Below, piece by piece: positions 57,314-64,000 of a stretch of DNA of 64,000 nt (positions within the stretch are counted from its first letter, which is position 1; each line of letters opens with the position of its first letter). The notes under the pieces are model-generated. The model ran no database searches. It was not told where the DNA came from and saw only the letters and a list, made by a program, of their open reading frames with translations. This stretch comes from Liopterus haemorrhoidalis. Taxonomy: Eukaryota > Arthropoda > Insecta > Coleoptera > Dytiscidae. Both the position numbers and the translations under genes were made by a program. Location: positions 32,963,916 through 33,027,915 of the forward strand of contig OZ020612.1 in the NCBI GenBank assembly GCA_963971575.1. The letters run 5' to 3'.

Positions 57314-60021
57314 TCTATATATATAAAATCGTAACTAAGCTACCTACTCATAATCAACGCCCAACCCAAACCACTGAACCTACAATCATGAAATTCGGCG
57401 AGTATATTCCCTCCATGACGTAAGCACCCACTAAGAACGGATTTTTCGAAACTCATCCTCTAAGTGGGTGAAAAGGGGGTTAAAAGGGGTAAAATGTGGC
57501 TTCACGGTTTCCTTAATATCTCTTACGTCCAATAAGATATCGACTTGGTTTTTGCTTACAAAGATTACTCATGTAAATATTAAAAAACTTATTTCAGGAT
57601 TTTGTGCTAATCGATCCCTAAAGGGGTGAATCTACAATCAGGGTGAATTATAGAACCCTTCGCATCTTCTGTGTTTATTGTGTTATAACATTCCTTTTTG
57701 GCATATAGGTCTCTTTTTAAAATATTTAGAAAGTGTTTTGACAGTTTTTTTAAATTTCACCCCTAAAGGGCTAAATTGGTATTTTTTATTCAATAGAATT
57801 TCGTCTTGATAAAGAAACATAAAATTCGGGGAGTATATCCCTTTTATAACTTAAGAACCCCCTAAGAAATCATTTTTCGAAATTCGACCTCTCAGGGGTG
57901 AAAAGGGGTGAAATGTATTTACACAGATTTCTCAATTTCTTTTAGGTCAATAATATATCTCCTTGGTTTTTGCTTATAAAGATTATCCATTAAAATGTTA
58001 AAAAACCTATTTCAAGATTTTGTCCTAATCATCCCCTAAAAGGGTGAATCTACAATCAGGGACAATTATAGAACCCTTCGCATCTTCTGTGTTTATTGTG
58101 TTATAACATTCCTTTTTGGTATATAAGTGTCTTTTTAAAATATTTAGAATGTGTTTTGACAGTTTTTTTAAATGTCACCCCTAAAGGGCTAAATTGGTAT
58201 TTTTTATTCAATAGAATTTCGTCTAGATAAAGAAACATAAAATTCGGGGAGTATATCCCTTTTATGACTTAAGAACCCCTTAAGAAATTATTTTTCGAAA
58301 TTCGACCTCGCAGGGGTGACAAGGGGTGAAATGTGTTTATACGGATTCCTCAATTTCTTTTAGGTCAATAATATATCGCCTTGGTTTTTGCTTATAAAGA
58401 TTATCCTTATAAATGTTAAAAAACCTATTTCAAGATTTTGTCCTAATCATCCCCTAAAAGGGTGAATGTACAATCAGGGACAATTAGAGAACCCGCCGTA
58501 TTTTCTGTGTTGGTTGAGTTATAAAATTCCTATTTGGCATATAGATGTCTTTTTAAAATATCTCGAAATGGGTTTGACAGTTTTTCAAAATTTCACCCCT
58601 AAAGGGGTAAATGGGTATTTTTAATTTGATAGAACATCCCTTGGACATAGATACATAATATTCGCAAAGTATATTCCCTCCATGAGGTAAGCACCCATTG
58701 ACGAGATTTTTCGAAATTCAACCCCTAAAGAGTGAAAAGGGGTGAAATGTGATTGCAAGAATTTCTCAATACCTCTTAGGACTAATAAGATTTCGTCTCG
58801 GATTTTGCTTAAAAAGATTACCCATATAAATGCCGAAAACTTATTTCAGGATTTTGTCTAAATCAAACCCATGGGGTGAATTAACCAACCCTTCGTATTT
58901 ACTGTGTTTATTGACTTATAACATTCCTTTTTGGCATATCGGTGTCTTTTTAAAATATGTCGAATTGGTTTTCACAGTTTTTTAAAATTTCACCCCTAAA
59001 AGGGTAAATGGGTATTTTCAACTCGATAGAACGTCATCTGGACAAGATACATGAAATTCGTAAATTATATTCCCTCTATGACGGGATTTTTCTAAATTCA
59101 ACCCCTAAAGGGGTGAAATGTGATATCAAGGATTCCTTAATATCTCTTAGGACCAATAAACTATCGACTTGGCTTTTGCTTATAAAGATAACCTATACAA
59201 ATGCCGAAAAATTAATTTCAGGATTCTTTCCTAATCAACCCCTAAAGGGGTAAATCTATAATCGGGGTGAATTATACAACCCGTCGTATTTTCTGTGTTT
59301 ATTGAGTTATAACATTCCTTTTTGGCACACCGGTCTTTTTCAAATATATCGAAATAGTTTTGACAGTTTTTTTAAATTTCATCTCTAAAGGGGTAAATTG
59401 GAATTTTTATTCGATAGAACTTCCCGTGAATATAGAGACATGAAATTCGGGAAGTATATTCCTTCCGTGATGTAAGCACTCACAAAGTAGAGATTTTCCG
59501 AAATTGGAGCCCTAAAGGGGTGAAATGTGATTAGAAGGATTCCTCAATATACCTTAGGACCAATGAGATATTGACTTGGTTTTTGATTACAAAGGTTATC
59601 CAAACAAATTTTTGAAACAGTAATTCAGGATTTTGCCCTATTCAACCCCTAAAGCGGTGAATCTACATTTGGAGTGAATTATAGAAACCTTTTTATTTCC
59701 TGAGTTACAACATTCCATTTTGCTACATAATTTTCTATTTAAAATATTTAGAAAGCGTTTTGATAGTTTTTTAAATTTCATCCCTAAAGGGGTAAATTGG
59801 TATTTTTTATTCGAAAGAACGTCCCTTGACATAGAGATATGAAATTCAGTAACATGTTTAGTAACGAACTGAAAATTTTACACTAATGAGCCTTTAACGG
59901 GGTGAATCTACACATGAGGAGAGAGTAAGCAATGTGATCTATAGAGAACCATGACTTATAATAATTGCACGATGATGGCAGACCGTCAATATACCGTAGC
60001 GAAGCACGGGTACTCAGCTAG
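57314..60021 (+). mobile_element. Helitron with both termini and an internal ~400-bp tandem array
   Basis: The left end is A|TCTATATATATAAAATCG. The right end has the hairpin ACCGTAGCGAAGCACGGGT about 7 nt before CTAG|T, with A and T as the flanking bases, the classic Helitron layout. The interior has about five and a half units of 380-418 bp, phased by TCAGGGTGAATTATAGAACC-like sequence at about 57633, 58050, 58468, 58871, 59253 and 59652. Units share the ACCCCTAAAGGG, AAGATATCGACTTGG and TTTTTGGCATATAGGT motifs of the array at 47980. Non-autonomous: no Rep or helicase. Confidence 0.85.
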
Positions 60022-60209
60022 TACTTCATAAACTTTAAATGCAACATAACTTCATAAAAAGTACTAATATAGTGGCCGATGTGCAGCAAATTAAATTAAA
60101 ATGAAACAAACAATAAATAAAAAAATAAGTTTAATTAATTGATTAATTTTTTATGTAATATAAATTATTTGTTAAGATAAAATGTTTGTTAAAATAATTA
60201 GTTGTTAGT

Positions 60210-60360
60210 TTTTTTTTTTTTTTCTTTTTGTGGTCGTGGAGAAAGTAGACCCTACTTTCTCTGTCGGTGACTCGGTTGGAAGAAACAGAAAAATTCGATG
60301 CTCGTGGTGGAATTTTTCCTAAAAGTTCCACTCGCATCGAATTTTCTCAGTCCAACCTTG
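60210..60360. ncRNA. Strong hairpin locus (pre-miRNA-like or structured retroposon)
   Basis: The 84 nt at 60274-60357 fold almost fully. GGTTGGA pairs with TCCAACC, AGAAAAATTCGATGC with GCATCGAATTTTCT, and GTGGAA with TTCCAC, around a loop near 60319. A second small stem (GAGAAAGTAG / CTACTTTCTC) lies at 60239-60261, next to a poly(T) run (60210-60223). On the minus strand this gives hairpins followed by an A-rich tail. It could be a miRNA precursor, a structured retroposon or a fold-back MITE; I do not recognise the sequence. Confidence 0.4.
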
Positions 60361-60718
60361 TTACAGAATATACTATTATAAAATCTTATTACAGTGTTAA
60401 TTAAAATACATTTATCAGTCGCGTAACTAGTGTTGGCATCAAAGCAATTGCAAACAGCGATGGTATTTGAAGGGCGGCGAATACTCAATTTTTATTCCCA
60501 CTCATTTATAAAAAAGGTACATATATAGCGGTGGTAATAAGTTTTGCACAAACCCGCAGATATTACGTTTCTCTAATATTTTTGTTTGGGTCATTTCGGA
60601 ATGTTATTTTTTCTATTTTTTGCTCATCACTTGATTTAGAAATGATTTTTTTTTAAAATAATATAATACAATAGGGCGATATTTAATTGTTTCATCCAGT
60701 CTGTCGACGGCCTTGATT
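60361..60718. other. Intergenic sequence without recognised features
   Basis: No gene, array or matched termini are seen here. Confidence 0.4.
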
Positions 60719-60952
60719 ATTATATCCAGTGTTGTAATAGATACATTTAAAAAATATCTAGATTCAGATACAGATACTTAAGAAAAAATGTATCTAGATA
60801 CAGATACAGATACAAAATTATGAAAAATATGTAGATACAGATAATGCCAAAAAATTTTGTATCTAGATACAAAAAGCCCACTAAATTCAAGGTAACACAC
60901 TATTCTACGGAATAATTTTGTACTAAATAACGTATGTATTATGTATGTTAAC

Positions 60953-61420
60953 TAGGAATGACGAGAATTAGAAATTTCTGTAACCGGGTACCCGCAACAA
61001 TTACCCGGATAATACCCACTACCCGTTAATTACCCATTAATTACCCGCTACCCGTTAATTACTCGTTACCTGTTAATTACTCGGTACAAAATTTGGAAAT
61101 ACAGTATATTTTTCAATTTTGTCAATCTCCAAAATATAAGTGATGAGCAAAAAAAGGTCCTCACCACTAAAATCCAAGTAATGAGCAAAGAAAAGGTCCT
61201 CAATTCCAAAATCCAAGTGATGAGAAAAAAAAGGTCTTTACCTCAACTGGTACCCGTTAATTACCCGTTACCCGTTAATTACCCGCTAACCTCTAATTAC
61301 ACGCTACCCGTTAGATAACGGGTAATGGGTAGATAACGGGTAGCGGGTATTCAAACTCGGAACCGGGTAGAACCTTAACGGGTTGAGTAGCGGGTACCCG
61401 GGTACCCGACGTCATTCCTA
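60953..61420. mobile_element. Nested hAT MITE of ACCCGTTAATT repeats, perfect TSD ATGTTAAC
   Basis: The ends TAGGAATGACG and CGTCATTCCTA are inverted, with ATGTTAAC exact at 60945-60952 and 61421-61428. The interior is ACCCGTTAATTACCCGCTAC-type repeats, inverted towards the right end as GGGTAGCGGGTA. A CACTTGGATTT-like block occupies its middle (61135-61240). No coding. Confidence 0.92.
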
Positions 61421-61450
61421 ATGTTAACGTATATGTCATATGTGCTAACG

Positions 61451-62900
61451 CAGCGATTTCCAAACAGTGGATTGCGACCCACACGGGGTCGCCTTGGCTT
61501 TTTTGGGGGGTCGCCCGTTTTCGTGAGATATATTCACTTGGAAGACATCAAAGAAGAGTTTCTGTTTTGTAGAGCACTAAAAGCTACTATGAAAGGTGAA
61601 AAAGTCATGGAAATGATAAGTTCATTCTTTAAAAGTAATGACTTACAATGGAAAAACTTGTGTGGATTGTGTACCGATGGAGCACCAGCCATGCTTGGAT
61701 CGAGGTCGGGCTTTCAGTCAAAATTAAAGAGCTTGCACACTAAGCAAAGGGATTACACTGCATGATTCACCGATTTGCCCTTGCTACCAAGACTCTTCCA
61801 AAGCCTTTGCAAGAAGTGCTAGACTCTTTGGTGACAATTTTCAATTACATAAAATCTAGTGTTCCCAATACTCGTCTGTTCAAAGAACTATGCAAAAACA
61901 TGAACTGTGATCACGAAGTTTTTCTTTTCTACACTACTGTTCGTTGGTTATCAAAATGTAGTTGGTCGAGTTTTTCAATTGAAAAACGAAATAAAACTGT
62001 TCTTAGAAATAAAAGAAAAACGTGAGTTTATGACACACTTTAATGATGAGACCTGGATCCAAAGAGTAGCTTATTTATCTGATATCTTAAATTAGCTAAA
62101 CAAACTAAATTTGAAACTGCAGGGTAAAGAAACGCACGTCATTCCCTTCAGAGATAATATCCAGGCGTTTGTAATAAAACTACAAAACTGGCGCCGTCAA
62201 GTAAATCTTGGAAACTTTGCCATGTTTAAACACCTTTGCAACACTGAAAAATCGGAGACGGGAATTGTAGATAATCTAACAGAGGAAATTAATAACCACC
62301 TTAAAGCCCTTGAATCTGAAATTCAACGTTATTTCTCGGAGTTCTCTTAACAAGAAGCTGCATTAGTACGAAACCCATTTCATGTGTCTTTGGATGTTAC
62401 CGACATTTCCGATGAAGTACAGGATGAATTTTTAGAGCTGCGAAATGCCTCCTCAGCGCGTGATATATTTCAGGAATAATCGTTATCTCAATTTTGGTGT
62501 GCTATGCGGTATTCGTATCCTAAAATTTCCATGTTTTCTTTTCGAATATTAGTGCCATTTGCTTCTACTTACCTCTGCAAAAGTGGATTTTTAACTCTTC
62601 TGCAGATCAAGACAGAAGCTAGGAATAAGCTGGATGTTCAAGATGGCATGAGATTGGTCTTGACAAAAACTCAAACAAGAATTATAGCACTCGTTAAGCA
62701 GATGCTCAATCATCACATAAGCATTAATAATTAATACTTAATAAAAAATATCATCACTTTTGTTAAGTCCTAAAATTTATTTTGTCAAACCCTTTATTTT
62801 TTGTTTTATTGATTAAATATGGCGGATTAGAAAAGTGGGTCGCGAACATTTTTAAAAATACTAAAAAGGGTCGCGATTAAAAAAAGATTAGGAACCAGTG
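61451..62900 (+). mobile_element. Nested ZBED5/SCAND3-like hAT transposon, internally deleted
   Basis: The left end CAGCGATTTCCAAACAGTGG and the inverted right end CACTGGTTCCTAATC are diverged terminal repeats, each followed inside by GCGACCC. The flanks TGCTAACG and TGCTATTT share TGCTA. The transposase remnant at 61520-62734 fills the interior. The N-terminal BED finger and the DUF4371-like start are deleted next to the left end. Confidence 0.82.
61520..62734 (+). pseudogene. ZBED5-like hAT transposase, frameshifted
   Basis: In order the fragments read EEFLFCRALKATMKGE, LCGLCTDGAPAMLGSRSGF (the conserved CTDGAPAM catalytic-core motif), then in another frame IHRFALATKTLP and FYTTVRWLSK. Next come FQLKNEIKLFLEIKEKREFM and FRDNIQAFVIKLQNWRRQV. 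Last, STYLCKSGFLTLLQIKTEAR followed by NKLDV belongs to the hATC dimerisation end. At least three frameshifts and two stops separate them. The family also gave domesticated genes in animals, but this copy is dead. Confidence 0.92.
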
Positions 62901-63420
62901 TGCTATTTACCTCACTGATTTCAATTAGGAAATGAACTTAATATCCACACTAGCATGACCGGCCTTTGGGTGAGGTGGACTAGAGCCAGGCCTCAAGTGA
63001 TGATATGCCTCAAAAAAGTGTAGTTTAAATCACTGGATACTTTTGAAGGGACTTAATTTATCTTACCGAAGGCCTAACAAAACCACTGTCCACTCCCAAA
63101 CCACTTGTGTGGATATAATGTTTCATATGTTTTTAGTAATTTGGTCATCAAAGTAGCAACAATATTTGTTCAAAAACCTAGTTTTCAATAATAATGACCC
63201 ATTATCCTTAAGTGTTGCATATAATAACTACTATTTTTACAGCCGTTCAAAAGCTACGAAAAACGAGTGAGAATAACACTTTTTTTTGACGTTCCATTTA
63301 AATTTAATTTGTAAATGTTAGAATTTTAACTGTTTTCTAAATTTTGTTTATAGAAAAAAACAAAATATCAAAATGACAAGTTATAATTAAACTATTATAT
63401 CAGCTCAGTATCAAGGTATA
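62901..63420. other. Interior of the outer hAT element, unrecognised
   Basis: AGCATGACCGGCCTTTGG near 62953 has the look of a transposon end, but no partner was found. There is no coding similarity. Confidence 0.35.
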
Positions 63421-63937
63421 AAAATAAAGTAACGGGCAAAGTATCCGAAATATAGATACAAGATACTTAAATTTAAACAAAAATTTAAAAACTAGATACA
63501 GATACATATTTCAAAAAGTATCTATATTGTATATAGATACTTGAAAAAGTATCTAGTTACTGTAAATAGATACATTACAACACTGATTATATCATATGTA
63601 ATAATCAGGTAGAAGACGTTAAAGACTTTGCTACTGTAGTGTAGCTTAATAAAGTTTAATAGAAAAAAGGCTTAATATTGTGAAACAAAACAACAACAAT
63701 AAGCGCATGTGTAAAAGTTTTTTTATCTTTTGTTTATTAAATATACGATACATTACGAATTGTTTTTTCTTTTGTAGTTTGATTTAATGCTCCCGCGTTT
63801 AACGATAATAGCATGCAACTGTCTCCACCTGTTGAGACAAATTTAACTCTTCCAATTTTGTTGTTGACAGAACCGTGCCGTACCGATTTACAGTCGTCGA
63901 TCAAAACTTTGCTGTATTTTACAATTAATTAATTAAA

Positions 63938-64000
63938 ATGGCTACAAACGATAATCAAAATGAAAATGAAAAGAAAATATTTGAAGCAATTGATAATAAT
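63938..64000 (+). CDS. Possible start of a gene running off the window
   Basis: ATG at 63938-63940 in a good insect context (TTAAAATGG) opens a frame that stays open for 21 codons to the edge, giving a Asn/Glu/Lys-rich start (MATNDNQNENEKK). A T-rich tract ending TTTTGTAG at 63779 could be an acceptor for a 5' UTR exon. Nothing identifies the product, and a transposon frame is equally possible. Confidence 0.3.
   Translation, partial: MATNDNQNENEKKIFEAIDNN

Larger units (their letters stand above)
60727..63585. mobile_element. Outer hAT MITE (CAGTGTTGTAAT), perfect TSD ATTATATC, hosting two nested elements
   Basis: The ends CAGTGTTGTAATAGATAC and, inverted, CAGTGTTGTAATGTATCT match. ATTATATC is exact at 60719-60726 and 63586-63593. 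Sub-terminal regions are rows of AGATACAGATAC / GTATCTAGATAC. It contains a separate MITE (60953-61420) and a ZBED-type hAT (61451-62900), which inflate a short element to 2.86 kb. Confidence 0.92.

Overview
The window is eukaryotic and almost certainly from an insect. It is AT-rich, its only clear host gene is split by kilobase-scale GT-AG introns, the introns are packed with insect-type transposable elements, and CCTAA-type telomere-like motifs occur at several sites. I cannot fix the order from sequence alone.

Host gene: seven consecutive plus-strand exons between 13237 and 42887 encode the last 500 residues of a sodium- and chloride-dependent dopamine transporter (DAT, SLC6A3 type, the orthologue of Drosophila fumin), from TM3 to the stop codon. 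All splice sites are canonical, phases agree at every junction, and the reading frame is intact. The upstream exons (N-terminus, TM1, TM2) are not visible and probably lie 5' of the window. A likely poly(A) signal lies at 43649-43654. A second possible gene start, with a good translation context, sits at the extreme right edge (63938).

Repeats by region. 1-1431: remnants of the 3' end of a Gypsy pol gene. 3871-12570: two old hAT-like elements with SINEs and other repeats nested in them, and a Helitron that retains the end of its helicase. 13237-42887: the DAT introns, holding a long-TIR TA-flanked element, a pogo-type transposon, many hAT MITEs with 8-bp target duplications, LINE remnants, fold-back elements and a 121-bp tandem array. 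44650-47340: a second copy of the 121-bp array family and LINE debris. 47980-51130: Helitron material carrying a ~290-bp tandem array, with a head-to-tail junction between two Helitron ends. 52300-56840: THAP and LINE remnants, a CCTAA-bearing tandem repeat, a SINE, and a LINE ORF1 cut by a MITE. 57314-60021: a complete-ended Helitron with a ~400-bp tandem array. 60719-63593: three hAT-superfamily elements nested in one another.

I found no convincing new multi-gene system. The most notable content is the layered transposon record, with target-site duplications and in one case an empty site that give relative insertion order, together with two Helitron-borne satellite families and a strong 84-nt hairpin at 60274-60357. 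All transposase and reverse-transcriptase reading frames seen here are broken.
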